Shown piece by piece: positions 19,215 to 27,642 of a stretch of 64,000 bases of DNA. This stretch comes from Alphaproteobacteria bacterium (lineage in GTDB: Bacteria > Pseudomonadota > Alphaproteobacteria > Sphingomonadales > Sphingomonadaceae), in assembly GCA_030431875.1 (NCBI GenBank), contig JAUIIG010000007.1, forward strand, positions 1 to 64,000, in the 5' to 3' direction. The notes beneath the pieces are model-generated. The model ran no database searches. It saw only the letters and a list, made by a program, of their open reading frames with translations, and was not told the DNA's origin. Each line of letters starts with the position of its first letter. Within the stretch, counting starts at the first letter, position 1. Position numbers and translations under genes: made by a program.

Positions 19215-19885
19215 TCCGCCGGATCGCGATCACCGGGACCTGTGTGGTAGCGCTGCTTGCGGGCGGCTGGCTGTTATTGCGGCTCGGGCTCCTCGCTGAT
19301 GACGCCAATGTCGCCTCGCACCGCGCCTTCGAGGACTGGCTGGCCGATCAACCACAGGGGGAAGCCGAGTTCGCCCGTTTCGAGCAATTCCTGCGCGAAG
19401 AAGGCGTCGACGAAATCGTACCCAACTGGCAATTGTTTCGGATTGACGGCAGTTTCGCCGCGCGCTGCGAACAGGGCCAATTCGCCATACCGCCAGAGCA
19501 GCTGTGGCCCCGCATTGTCCCCGCCTTGCGGCTGGTACGGGACAAGGTGGAACCGCAAACCGGAGAGGTCGAAGTGCTGTCTGCCTTCCGCTCGCCTGGC
19601 ATCAATGACTGCGTCAACGGCGCTGGCGGCAGCAAGCACCTGGCCTTCGCCGCGCTCGATCTTGCCACGCCAGACCGGCAAGCCGACGCCGAGTTCTTTC
19701 GCACCCTGTGCGCCATGCAGCAAAGCGCCGGGGCGGACAGTCGAATGGGGCTTGGTGCCTATTTCGATCCGGCCGAGCCGGGCCGTTCACGCGGTCGTTT
19801 CCACATCGACGCAGAAGGATTTCGCACCTGGGGCTTTGATTACTCTTCGCGCAGCAGCCCCTGCCCGCTACTCTTGGGCAATTGA
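19211..19885 (+). CDS. Putative M15-like peptidase, membrane anchored
   Basis: A 224-residue protein with an N-terminal membrane anchor (ITGTCVVALLAGGWLLLRLG) and a C-terminal domain reminiscent of M15-type zinc carboxypeptidases: SAFRSPGINDCVNGAGGSKH, where the His is followed six residues later by Asp (KHLAFAALDL), and GRFHIDAEGF near the end. The classical HxH of M15 is replaced by HID, as in some DUF882-like members. Start is TTG 19211, overlapping the stop of the lipoprotein gene. Cell-wall peptide cleavage is likely; a link to the catabolic genes is unclear. Confidence 0.65.
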   Translation: MIRRIAITGTCVVALLAGGWLLLRLGLLADDANVASHRAFEDWLADQPQGEAEFARFEQFLREEGVDEIVPNWQLFRIDGSFAARCEQGQFAIPPEQLWPRIVPALRLVRDKVEPQTGEVEVLSAFRSPGINDCVNGAGGSKHLAFAALDLATPDRQADAEFFRTLCAMQQSAGADSRMGLGAYFDPAEPGRSRGRFHIDAEGFRTWGFDYSSRSSPCPLLLGN

Positions 19886-19912
19886 ACGGCGTCAGACCGG
19901 AAGGGATTGAGG

Positions 19913-22093
19913 ATGTCACGACTGAGCAAGTTCGCATTGGGCAGCGCCCTCGCCGCGCTGGCAATCACCTCGGCCACGGGTCAGACCGTGCCGGACTTCG
20001 ATCCCGTCACCGACGCAGAGATCCAGAATCCCGATGCCGCCGACTGGCTCAGTTGGCGGCGCACGCTGGATAGCTGGGGCTATTCGCCGCTCGGCCAGAT
20101 CAATGTCGAGAACGTTGCCCAGTTGCGCATGGTCTGGGCCATGCCGCTCAATCCCGGACACCAGGAAGGCACGCCGCTGGTGCACGACGGGATCATGTAT
20201 TTCCCCGGCCCTGCCGACACGATTTATGCCGTCGACGCCCGCAGCGGGCAGCAGATATGGACCTACGCGCGCGACCTGCCCGACGATATCGGCCAGATCC
20301 TGCCGGTCTACGACACCACGCGGAACATTGCCCTCTATGGCCACCTGATCATTGGCAATGGCGCAGACGATTTCCTCTACGCGCTCGACGCCCGCACCGG
20401 CGAACTGGTGTGGGAAACGCAGATCATGGATTACCACAACGGGGCCAAGGTCAGCTCCGGCCCGATCATCGCCAATGGCCTCGCCATTACCGGACGATCA
20501 TGCCAGCCCGAGGGTGGTCCTGAAGCCTGCGTGATTACCGCACACAATGCGGAGACGGGTGAGGAGGTCTGGCGCACCAGCCCGATCGCGCAGGGCGACG
20601 ATCCCAACGATGCGACCTGGGGCGACGTGCCGCTGGCAGACCGGCAGCAGGTGGGCGCATGGATGATCCCCAGCTTCGATCCCGAACTGGGTCTCATCTA
20701 CATGGGCACTTCGGTTTCCGCGCCGACGCCGAAGATCCGGCTGGCAGGCAACGACCTCGATTACCTCTACCACAATTCCACCCTGGCGCTGGACGTGGAG
20801 ACCGGCGCAATCGTCTGGCACTACCAGCACCTGGTGGACCAGTGGGACATGGACCACACCTTCCCGCGGATGCTGATCGACCAGCAGGTGGCGCCCGACC
20901 CGTCCGAAGTTGCGTGGATGGCTCCCGATATCGTGGCAGGACGCACCTACCGCACGCTGTCGGGTGTGCCGGGCAAGACCGGGGTGGTCTACACGCTCGA
21001 CCGCGAGACCGGGCGTTTCCTCTGGGCGCGGCCGACGATCCACCAGAACCTTGTCGGCCATATCGACGGGGCGACCGGGCGGGTGACGGTGAACCCGGAG
21101 ACAATCCCGAGCACCTACGGCACCTCGATCACCATCTGCCCCGGCCCCACCGGCGGCGCGAACTACTATTCGCCGGCCTATAGCCCGCTCACTCAGACGA
21201 TGTACTTCCCGTTGACAGCTACTTGCGCGGAAATGAGTGCGCTCGATCCGGCGGATGGCGACACGGGCGTCTACGGCATTGCCACGCGTGCCTATGCCGA
21301 CCCCGAAGCGGAAGGCATGATCGGCCAGATCCATGCGGTCAACGCGGTGACCGGCGCCAGCGAGTGGACTTTCCGCCAGCGCGCTGGAACGCAGTCGCTA
21401 CTCACCACCGGTGGCGGCCTGCTGTTCGGCGGCGATGCCGAGGGGCACGTCTTCGCGCTCGACCAGCGCACTGGCGAGATGCTGTGGAACATGAACGTCG
21501 GCTCCTCGGTCACCGGCTATCCTGCCACTTTCGCGGTCGACGGACAGCAGTACGTGGCTGTATCGACCGGCTTCTGGCTGTCCGATAATTTCACGCCCGA
21601 GATCCAGCACGGGCGGCAGAACACGCTGTTCGTCTTCGCCCTGCCCGAAGCAGGTATCGGCCACCGCGGGCCGGAGCGGGAACAGGTCAATCCGGCCGGC
21701 GCCATGGGTTCGGCTGACGCGCCTCCACCGGGCGGCAATATCGGCGGCTTCAGCCGCGCGGCTTCGTCCGGCGTGTTCAGCAGCGCACAGGCGGAGGCGG
21801 GTCTCGCGGTCTACCAGCGGTCCTGCGCGGCCTGTCACGGTGCGAACCTGCAAGGCGCGGGCGGCACGGCACCCCTGCGCGGTGCGGCCTTCCTCAGCAG
21901 CTGGCGCGGTCGCAGCGTGGCGGAATTGTTCGCCACCACGCGCGACACCATGCCGATGGGCGCTGCCGGATCGCTGGGCGATGCGGACTACCTCGCCGTG
22001 ACAGCCTACCTGCTGCAGCAGAACAGTTTCCCCGAGGGAGACACGCCGCTCGACCTCGACGAAGCGCTGATGGCGGCAATCGGGATCGACTAG
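19913..22093 (+). CDS. PQQ-dependent quinohaemoprotein dehydrogenase 1
   Basis: Periplasmic alcohol/aldehyde dehydrogenase of 726 residues with an N-terminal signal peptide (ending SATGQ), an eight-bladed PQQ propeller (tryptophan-docking repeats such as LDARTGELVWETQI and LDQRTGEMLWNMNV) and a C-terminal cytochrome c domain (CAACHGANLQG; axial Met in DTMPMGAAG). ATG 19913 follows AAGGGA. The vicinal Cys-Cys of quinohaemoprotein alcohol dehydrogenases is not seen at the expected place (NGADDFLYALDA), unlike the paralogue at 24447. It starts 27 bases after the M15-like gene on the same strand. Confidence 0.93.
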   Translation: MSRLSKFALGSALAALAITSATGQTVPDFDPVTDAEIQNPDAADWLSWRRTLDSWGYSPLGQINVENVAQLRMVWAMPLNPGHQEGTPLVHDGIMYFPGPADTIYAVDARSGQQIWTYARDLPDDIGQILPVYDTTRNIALYGHLIIGNGADDFLYALDARTGELVWETQIMDYHNGAKVSSGPIIANGLAITGRSCQPEGGPEACVITAHNAETGEEVWRTSPIAQGDDPNDATWGDVPLADRQQVGAWMIPSFDPELGLIYMGTSVSAPTPKIRLAGNDLDYLYHNSTLALDVETGAIVWHYQHLVDQWDMDHTFPRMLIDQQVAPDPSEVAWMAPDIVAGRTYRTLSGVPGKTGVVYTLDRETGRFLWARPTIHQNLVGHIDGATGRVTVNPETIPSTYGTSITICPGPTGGANYYSPAYSPLTQTMYFPLTATCAEMSALDPADGDTGVYGIATRAYADPEAEGMIGQIHAVNAVTGASEWTFRQRAGTQSLLTTGGGLLFGGDAEGHVFALDQRTGEMLWNMNVGSSVTGYPATFAVDGQQYVAVSTGFWLSDNFTPEIQHGRQNTLFVFALPEAGIGHRGPEREQVNPAGAMGSADAPPPGGNIGGFSRAASSGVFSSAQAEAGLAVYQRSCAACHGANLQGAGGTAPLRGAAFLSSWRGRSVAELFATTRDTMPMGAAGSLGDADYLAVTAYLLQQNSFPEGDTPLDLDEALMAAIGID

Positions 22094-22114
22094 CTCCCCG
22101 CCCGAGCAATCGAC

Positions 22115-22336
22115 TCAGGCGAACAGGTTGTGTTCGTGATCGCGCTCCAGCGGACCGGGAACGTCGAGGTCACCCGGTTCCTCCGCCGCGTGGCCAAGCG
22201 GTTGGGCGAAAGGCGCGCACCAGAAGCGGAAGTACTGGTCCGTCGCGGCCAGCATGGTCTCGAACCAGGCCGTCATCATCTGTTCGCAAAGAGCAAACTG
22301 CGGCGGCAGGTCGTCGTGAGGTCCAGTTCCAGCCAT
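22115..22336 (-). CDS. Small protein, unknown
   Basis: A 73-residue protein with two Met/Phe/Trp-rich stretches (MMTAWFETMLAATDQYFRFW) and an acidic His-containing tail. ATG 22336 has AAAGG 9 bases upstream. No family is recognised. It is the last gene of the minus-strand run that starts at 27559, 98 bases after the cupin gene. The aromatic pattern could suit a small subunit or chaperone of a membrane enzyme, but this is a guess. Confidence 0.55.
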   Translation of the reverse strand: MAGTGPHDDLPPQFALCEQMMTAWFETMLAATDQYFRFWCAPFAQPLGHAAEEPGDLDVPGPLERDHEHNLFA

Positions 22337-22434
22337 GGCCAATACCTTTCAGCGCGGTTGTCGAGTCGAAGGTATCATAGATTGCTGCCGCAGCGCAGCA
22401 TTGTGCCGCATCAAATTTCGGCAGGCGAAATGCG

Positions 22435-22935
22435 TTAGCTGAGCGGCTTGTACGCCATGGCTCCGCCGGTCGGCACCTTGTCAGGCAGCGGCGTACCCTG
22501 CGCGCGCAGGCATTCGGGGTATTCGCGCAGCACGCTTTCGGCGTCTGTCACCGCCACCACCTGCCCCTCTTCGTCGAGGTGGAGCATGGCACCGTAGATG
22601 ATGAACAAGACGTCGGTCAGGCCGTCGTTATGGTCCGCCACCTTCAGCGTGTGCGTGCTGCCGGGCGGTTCGAACAGGTAGGAGCCCGGCGTATTTGGCG
22701 GGCTGTCGGGATATTCGAGGTAGGCCCACTCACCCGCCATGGTGAAGGCGTGGACTTCGCCGGTGTGCTTGTGCGGGGCAACCAGCACGCCGGGTTCGAA
22801 GGTCATGCGCACGGCGAACCGCCCGCCCTCGATATCGGCCATCAGCAGCTTGAGCCGGATCTGCGGATCACCCGCCCAGCTTTCCGCCCACGGCAGGTCA
22901 TCCGAAGCGGCATGAAAGGACTCGGGAATGATCAT
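22435..22935 (-). CDS. Cupin dioxygenase, acetylacetone/dihydroxyacetophenone dioxygenase-like
   Basis: A 166-residue single-domain cupin. Metal-binding motif 1 is PHKHTGEVHAFTMAGEW and motif 2 is PGSYLFEPPGSTHTL. Length and motif spacing recall the acetylacetone dioxygenase and 2,4'-dihydroxyacetophenone dioxygenase group, which cleave a C-C bond next to a carbonyl. ATG 22935 has AGGAGAG upstream. It follows the aldehyde dehydrogenase by 34 bases in the same operon. A role in shortening the side chain of an aryl ketone is a reasonable inference, not proved. Confidence 0.78.
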   Translation of the reverse strand: MIIPESFHAASDDLPWAESWAGDPQIRLKLLMADIEGGRFAVRMTFEPGVLVAPHKHTGEVHAFTMAGEWAYLEYPDSPPNTPGSYLFEPPGSTHTLKVADHNDGLTDVLFIIYGAMLHLDEEGQVVAVTDAESVLREYPECLRAQGTPLPDKVPTGGAMAYKPLS

Positions 22936-22969
22936 CGCGGGCTCTCCTGGCTGGGCGATTAAGCTCTCC

Positions 22970-24436
22970 TCAGACCGTCACCGTTGCATCGGTGAGGATG
23001 GTCTTGGTCTCGACATAGGCGTGGATGCCTTCGTCGCCGCCTTCGCGGCCGATGCCCGACTGCTTGAAGCCGCCGAAGGGCGCGGTCCATTCCATGCGCA
23101 TGCCGTTCTGGCCGACCACGCCGGTCCGCACGCGGCGGGCGATGTCGTAGGCGGCTTGCGCATCGTTGGTGAAGACCGAGCCGTTGAGGCCGTAGTCGCT
23201 CTCGTTCGCGATACGGATAGCGTCTTCCTCGTCCTCTGCCGGGATCAGGCACAGCACCGGGCCGAAAATCTCCTCTTGCGCGATCTTCGACGTGTTATCG
23301 ACGTTCGCGAACAAAGTCGGCTCGATGTAATAGCCCTTGTTCATGTGGCTGGGCCGATGCCCACCGGTGACGAGGTCGGCCGAAGCCTTGCCCGCCTCGA
23401 TGTACATCTCGATGCGTTCGAGCTGGCGGCGCATGGCGACCGGCCCGAGCTGCGTCTCGGGGTCTTCGGGGTGACCGATCTTCACGCCCTTCATCACGCC
23501 CGCGATGGCCTCGGCCAGCTCGTCGTGCCGCGCCCTGGGCACGATGGCGCGGCTGAGCATGGCGCAGACCTGCCCGCTCATCACGGTGATGGTGTTGCCG
23601 AGGATCTGCGCTGCCGCCTCGGTGGGGAAGTCGTCGCGGATGATCGCCGCCGACTTGCCACCCAGTTCGAAGGTGGCACGCACCATGTTGCCGCCCGCCA
23701 CGCTGGCGATGTGCCGACCGGCGGCGCTGGAGCCGGTGAAGGTGATCTTGTCGATGTGGGTCGAGTGGATCAGGTGGTCCGCCGCCTCGCGGTCCGACGG
23801 GACGAGGTTCACCGTACCGGCGGGCATGCCAACGGCCTCCGCCGCCTCGGCGATGATATAGGCTTCCAGCGGGGTTTCCGGGCTGGGCTTCATCACCACG
23901 GTGCAACCGGCGATGAGGGCGTAGAACACCTTGTTCGCCATGATCGCGAAGGGGCCATTCCACGGCGCGATGGCGACGACCACGCCCACGGGTTCGCGGA
24001 CCACGGTGACGGTGTCCACCGCCATGCCGGGCCGCTGCTCCACCCACTGGAACCGCTCACCCAGCGAGGCGATGCCGCGCAGGCCAGCCACGCCGCCCGC
24101 ATGCATCGGGCCGGCCGCAGTGGCGAGGCCGCCGATCTGCGCGGTCCAGGCCGCGGCCAGTTCGGGCACGCGGGGTTCCAGCGCATCGACGAACTGCATC
24201 AGCTTGGCCATGCGTTCCAGCGGCGGCGTCCTGGGCCATGGGCCGTTGTCGAAAGCCTCGCGCGCGGCGGCCACGGCAGCATCCATGTCGCGATTGCCCG
24301 CATGGGCGACGCGCGCCACGACTTCCTCGCTTGCCGGGTTCACCACCTCGATCACGTCGTTCGCGACCGGGTGCACCCACTCGCCGCCGATGAACAGCTT
24401 GTCGGGGTGTTTGATGTTCACGCCTTCGGGGGTCAT
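22970..24436 (-). CDS. NAD(P)-dependent aldehyde dehydrogenase 2
   Basis: A 488-residue ALDH. Visible sites are FTGSSAAGRHIASVAGG, FELGGKSAAII with the general-base Glu, and MSGQVCAMLSRAIVP with the catalytic Cys. It differs clearly from the paralogue at 14254. ATG 24436 follows AGGAGA. It is 10 bases downstream of the PQQ dehydrogenase 2 gene, consistent with oxidation of the aldehyde that enzyme forms, after import. Substrate unknown. Confidence 0.92.
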   Translation of the reverse strand: MTPEGVNIKHPDKLFIGGEWVHPVANDVIEVVNPASEEVVARVAHAGNRDMDAAVAAAREAFDNGPWPRTPPLERMAKLMQFVDALEPRVPELAAAWTAQIGGLATAAGPMHAGGVAGLRGIASLGERFQWVEQRPGMAVDTVTVVREPVGVVVAIAPWNGPFAIMANKVFYALIAGCTVVMKPSPETPLEAYIIAEAAEAVGMPAGTVNLVPSDREAADHLIHSTHIDKITFTGSSAAGRHIASVAGGNMVRATFELGGKSAAIIRDDFPTEAAAQILGNTITVMSGQVCAMLSRAIVPRARHDELAEAIAGVMKGVKIGHPEDPETQLGPVAMRRQLERIEMYIEAGKASADLVTGGHRPSHMNKGYYIEPTLFANVDNTSKIAQEEIFGPVLCLIPAEDEEDAIRIANESDYGLNGSVFTNDAQAAYDIARRVRTGVVGQNGMRMEWTAPFGGFKQSGIGREGGDEGIHAYVETKTILTDATVTV

Positions 24437-24446
24437 GGCACGTCTC

Positions 24447-26654
24447 CTAGAAGTTCGAGAGGATGGTCAGCGACTGGCTGTCGAGCGGCATGCCGCGACG
24501 TTGCAGTTCCAGCTCGCGCTCGCGCAGCGGGCCCTGCACGCTGATGAGCCAGGCCTGGATTGCACGCACCTCTTCCGGCGACAGGCGATCGCCGAATGAC
24601 GGCATGCCGTTCATCACGAACAGGCCTTCGCGCACAATCTGCTGGAAACCCGCGTGCACGTTGGGCTGCATGCGGCGCAGGTCCGGCAAGGGCGCGCGCG
24701 GCTGGTTGGAGTGGCACATGGTGCAATTCTCCGTGAACAGCGCGTTGCCCATGGCGATCATTTCCGGCGTCACGCCTTCCAGCTGCTCGGGCGGAGCGGG
24801 AGCGGGTTCGAGCGGCGGGAGATCTTCGGGTACAGTCACCTCGCCGCCGCCAAGGCGGAACACCAGCAGGCGGTTGGTGAAGCCCTTGTTGTAGGCCGCC
24901 GAGTAGCCAGGCACGAAGCCCCAGCCACCGCCGCCCCAGCCCGCCTGCACGGCGACATATTGCACGCCGTCCACGCTGTAGGTCATCGGTGCGGCCATGA
25001 TCGTGGTGCCGGTTTCCATCGACCACAATTCCTCGCCGGTATCGGAATCGCGGGCGAACATCGTGCCGGCAGAGTTGCCATGGAAGATAAGGCCGGTCTG
25101 GGTGGCGAGCACGCCAAAGCGATCCTGCCAGCCGAGCCCGTCGACCGCCCACTTGGTTTCACCCGTCAGCGGGTCCATCGCGCGCAACTGGCTGGAGAAG
25201 GGCTGGTCGAGCACCCATTGCCAGCTGTCCTCCGCCTCGATCGCCGCGCGCAGCGGCGGCGGCAGCGTGGCGGCTGCCGCCTGCAGGTCGCTGGTGAAGA
25301 TGATCGCGGCACCGGCATTCAGGAACTTCTCCTGATATTCGGCCTCGGACGGATCGCCGGTGAGGAACATCAGGTTCCCCATGTCCAGCACCTGCGCGAA
25401 ATAGGTATTACGGGCGGGATCGTAGGCCGCCGGATACCAGTTACGCGCGCCCGGTGAGGCCGGGTAGACGATCTTCGGACCCAGCGAATAATCGGCCTGG
25501 TCCATGGTCATGTTGAAGCTTTGCGTTTCGACATCGAAGCCATCGGCCCAGTTGGTACGCACGATGGGGTTGGCCGCATGGGCGTACCCTGTTTCGCGGT
25601 CGACGACGAAGAAGAACCCGTTCTTGGGCGTGTGCAGGATAACCGGCCGGCTCTCGCCATTCACGTCCAGCTGCGCCAGCGTCATCGGCTGGGTCGCGGT
25701 CAGGTCCCAGTTGTCCTGCGGGGTTTCCTGGAAATACCAGTTCATCTCGCCGCTCTCGCGGTCCAGCGCGACGAGCGAATTCAGGTAGAGATTGTCACCG
25801 CCGCCGGGGCTGCGGACCGCCTGCGGATAGGGGCCGCCGTTGCCGGTGCCGACAATGACCTGGTCAAACTCGGGATCGTAAACGATGGCATCCCAAGCGG
25901 TGCCGCCGCCGCCGATGTCCCAGCGGGTATCTTCGCTCCATGTTTCCAGCGCCGCTACAAGCTCCGGGTTTTCCTGTTCGCCCGATGCGGGATCGCGCGG
26001 AATGGTGAAGAAGCGCCAGGCCTGTTCGCCGGTCTCGACGTCGTAAGCGGTAACATAGCCGCGCGCATCGTATTCGGCGCCGGCATTGCCGATCACCACG
26101 AGGTCGCCGGCCAGCTCGGGCGCGCCGGTAATGGTATAGCCGCGGGCGTGATCGACCACGGTGTCGACGCTCCATTCCACCGCCCCGGTTTCCGCATTGA
26201 GCGCGTAAAGCATGCCGTCGAGCGCACCGACCATCACCTTTCCGTCAGCCACGGCGACGCCGCGGTTGGCCTGGTCACAGCAGGCATGCCGGTTCACCTG
26301 CATGTCCAGCTCGGGCAGGAAGGTCCACAGCTCCTCACCCGTCGCCGCGTTCAGCGCGTAGACCCGGCCAAGGTTGCCGGAGGTATACATCACCCCGTCG
26401 ATCACCACCGGCGTGGCTTCCTGCACGCGCGAGGTGCCAAGGTCGTATTCCCAGGCAAGGCCCAGCTCGCCGACATTGGCAGGCGTGATCTCTTCCAGCC
26501 GCGAGAAGTGGCTTTCGGCCCAGTCGCCGCCGGGATTGTCCCAGTTCTCTCCCGCGCCATAGGTGCTGGTGTCGATGGAGGACGGGTCAAAGCTGTCGCC
26601 GCAGGCGGCCAGCGCGAGGCTGGCAGCGGCTACGAATGCAAACTGGCGGATCAT
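24447..26654 (-). CDS. PQQ-dependent quinohaemoprotein dehydrogenase 2 (lipoprotein)
   Basis: A 735-residue enzyme. The N-terminus is a lipoprotein signal (MIRQFAFVAAASLALAAC, lipobox LAAC). The PQQ propeller carries the vicinal cysteines in NRHACCDQANRG and docking motifs such as ALNAATGEELWTF. A C-terminal cytochrome c domain has CTMCHSNQPRAP and a likely axial Met in FVMNGMPSFG. It resembles type II alcohol dehydrogenases but is lipid-anchored. Its start overlaps the stop of the upstream NmrA-like gene (ATGA). Confidence 0.93.
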   Translation of the reverse strand: MIRQFAFVAAASLALAACGDSFDPSSIDTSTYGAGENWDNPGGDWAESHFSRLEEITPANVGELGLAWEYDLGTSRVQEATPVVIDGVMYTSGNLGRVYALNAATGEELWTFLPELDMQVNRHACCDQANRGVAVADGKVMVGALDGMLYALNAETGAVEWSVDTVVDHARGYTITGAPELAGDLVVIGNAGAEYDARGYVTAYDVETGEQAWRFFTIPRDPASGEQENPELVAALETWSEDTRWDIGGGGTAWDAIVYDPEFDQVIVGTGNGGPYPQAVRSPGGGDNLYLNSLVALDRESGEMNWYFQETPQDNWDLTATQPMTLAQLDVNGESRPVILHTPKNGFFFVVDRETGYAHAANPIVRTNWADGFDVETQSFNMTMDQADYSLGPKIVYPASPGARNWYPAAYDPARNTYFAQVLDMGNLMFLTGDPSEAEYQEKFLNAGAAIIFTSDLQAAAATLPPPLRAAIEAEDSWQWVLDQPFSSQLRAMDPLTGETKWAVDGLGWQDRFGVLATQTGLIFHGNSAGTMFARDSDTGEELWSMETGTTIMAAPMTYSVDGVQYVAVQAGWGGGGWGFVPGYSAAYNKGFTNRLLVFRLGGGEVTVPEDLPPLEPAPAPPEQLEGVTPEMIAMGNALFTENCTMCHSNQPRAPLPDLRRMQPNVHAGFQQIVREGLFVMNGMPSFGDRLSPEEVRAIQAWLISVQGPLRERELELQRRGMPLDSQSLTILSNF

Positions 26655-27559
26655 TGCGGCCAGGCTCCCTGGTACTGTTCAAACACGGACTTGAGCGTGC
26701 GCGGCTTCTTGCCGGTGATGCGTTCGACGTCGGTCGATTCGACATCCATGAAGCCTTCGCGGATGGATTGGCCGAAGGTCACCATGCCTTCGCTTGCCCA
26801 TGGGATGGGTGTGTCCGGCGTCAGGTCCTCGGCCCGGCGCACGGCACCGATGGCATCGAAATAGGCGAACATGCCCTCGTCATCGACGATCTCGACGTCG
26901 ATCGGCTTGCCAGCCATTTCCGAGACCAGCGCCATGGCATCGGGCAGCTCCCACAGCTCCGGCCCGGTGACGTCGTAGGCCTTGTTCTCGTGACCTTCCT
27001 GCGTGAGCACGGCGACGGCCGTGGCAATGCAATCGTCACGGCTGACCACCGGCACGCGGCCCCTGCCTGCATTCTCCGGCTTGGAACCCGAAGTGAGCGC
27101 CGGGATCGCCATGGCCGTGGCCACGGCTTCGGCATAGAGGCTGTTGCGCAAGAAGGTGTAGGGAACGCCCGCCTGCTCCAAATATTCCTCGGTCGCGATG
27201 TGATCGAAGCCTTCAACCGAAGGGTTGCCCGGCTTCCGCGCGCCGAGCAGCGACGTGTAGACGATGTGCTTGACGCCGGCTTCCTTGGCCGCGTCGATGG
27301 CATTGGCATGCTGGCGCGCACGCTCGCCCACCAGGGTGGTGGAAATCAGCAACAGCTTGTCGCCGCCCTGCATGGCCTCGACCAGGCCGTCCGGCGAATC
27401 AAAATCGGCAGCGCGAACGTCTGCGCCGCGTTCGGCAAGGTCCGCCAGCTTGTCGGTCGATCGCGACAGGGCGATGATGTCTTCGCCCATGTCCAGCAAT
27501 TGCGAAGCGGCAGCATAGCCGAACTGGCCGGACGCGCCGGATACGATGATCTTGCCCAA
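26651..27559 (-). CDS. NmrA/QorB-like NAD(P)H:quinone oxidoreductase
   Basis: A 302-residue Rossmann protein. The NAD(P) motif is GASGQFGYAAASQLL at the N-terminus; KLLLISTTLVGERARQH and IVYTSLLGARK match the pattern of YtfG/QorB quinone oxidoreductases. Start is TTG 27559, with GGGAGAG just upstream; no suitable ATG exists nearby. It is the first gene of the minus-strand operon NmrA-PQQ-ALDH-cupin-small protein, and the MarR-type palindrome lies 36 bases upstream. It may recycle quinones used by the PQQ enzymes. Confidence 0.85.
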   Translation of the reverse strand: MGKIIVSGASGQFGYAAASQLLDMGEDIIALSRSTDKLADLAERGADVRAADFDSPDGLVEAMQGGDKLLLISTTLVGERARQHANAIDAAKEAGVKHIVYTSLLGARKPGNPSVEGFDHIATEEYLEQAGVPYTFLRNSLYAEAVATAMAIPALTSGSKPENAGRGRVPVVSRDDCIATAVAVLTQEGHENKAYDVTGPELWELPDAMALVSEMAGKPIDVEIVDDEGMFAYFDAIGAVRRAEDLTPDTPIPWASEGMVTFGQSIREGFMDVESTDVERITGKKPRTLKSVFEQYQGAWPQ

Positions 27560-27594
27560 TTTTCTCTCCCAGTGCAGGCTGTGGCCCTCGACGC

Positions 27595-27616
27595 GATCAT
27601 AACGAATGTTATTATC
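27595..27616. promoter_or_regulatory. Palindromic operator, site 1 (TAAC-N4-GTTA type)
   Basis: A 22-base inverted repeat with arms GATnATAAC and GTTATnATC around GAAT; core TAACGAATGTTA at 27600-27611. It lies in the divergent gap between the NmrA-like gene and the feruloyl-esterase gene. The core shape recurs at 32441, 35625 and 44635. A MarR dimer is the likely ligand. Confidence 0.75.
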
Positions 27617-27642
27617 GAGGCAACAGAGGGGAGAAGGATTCC

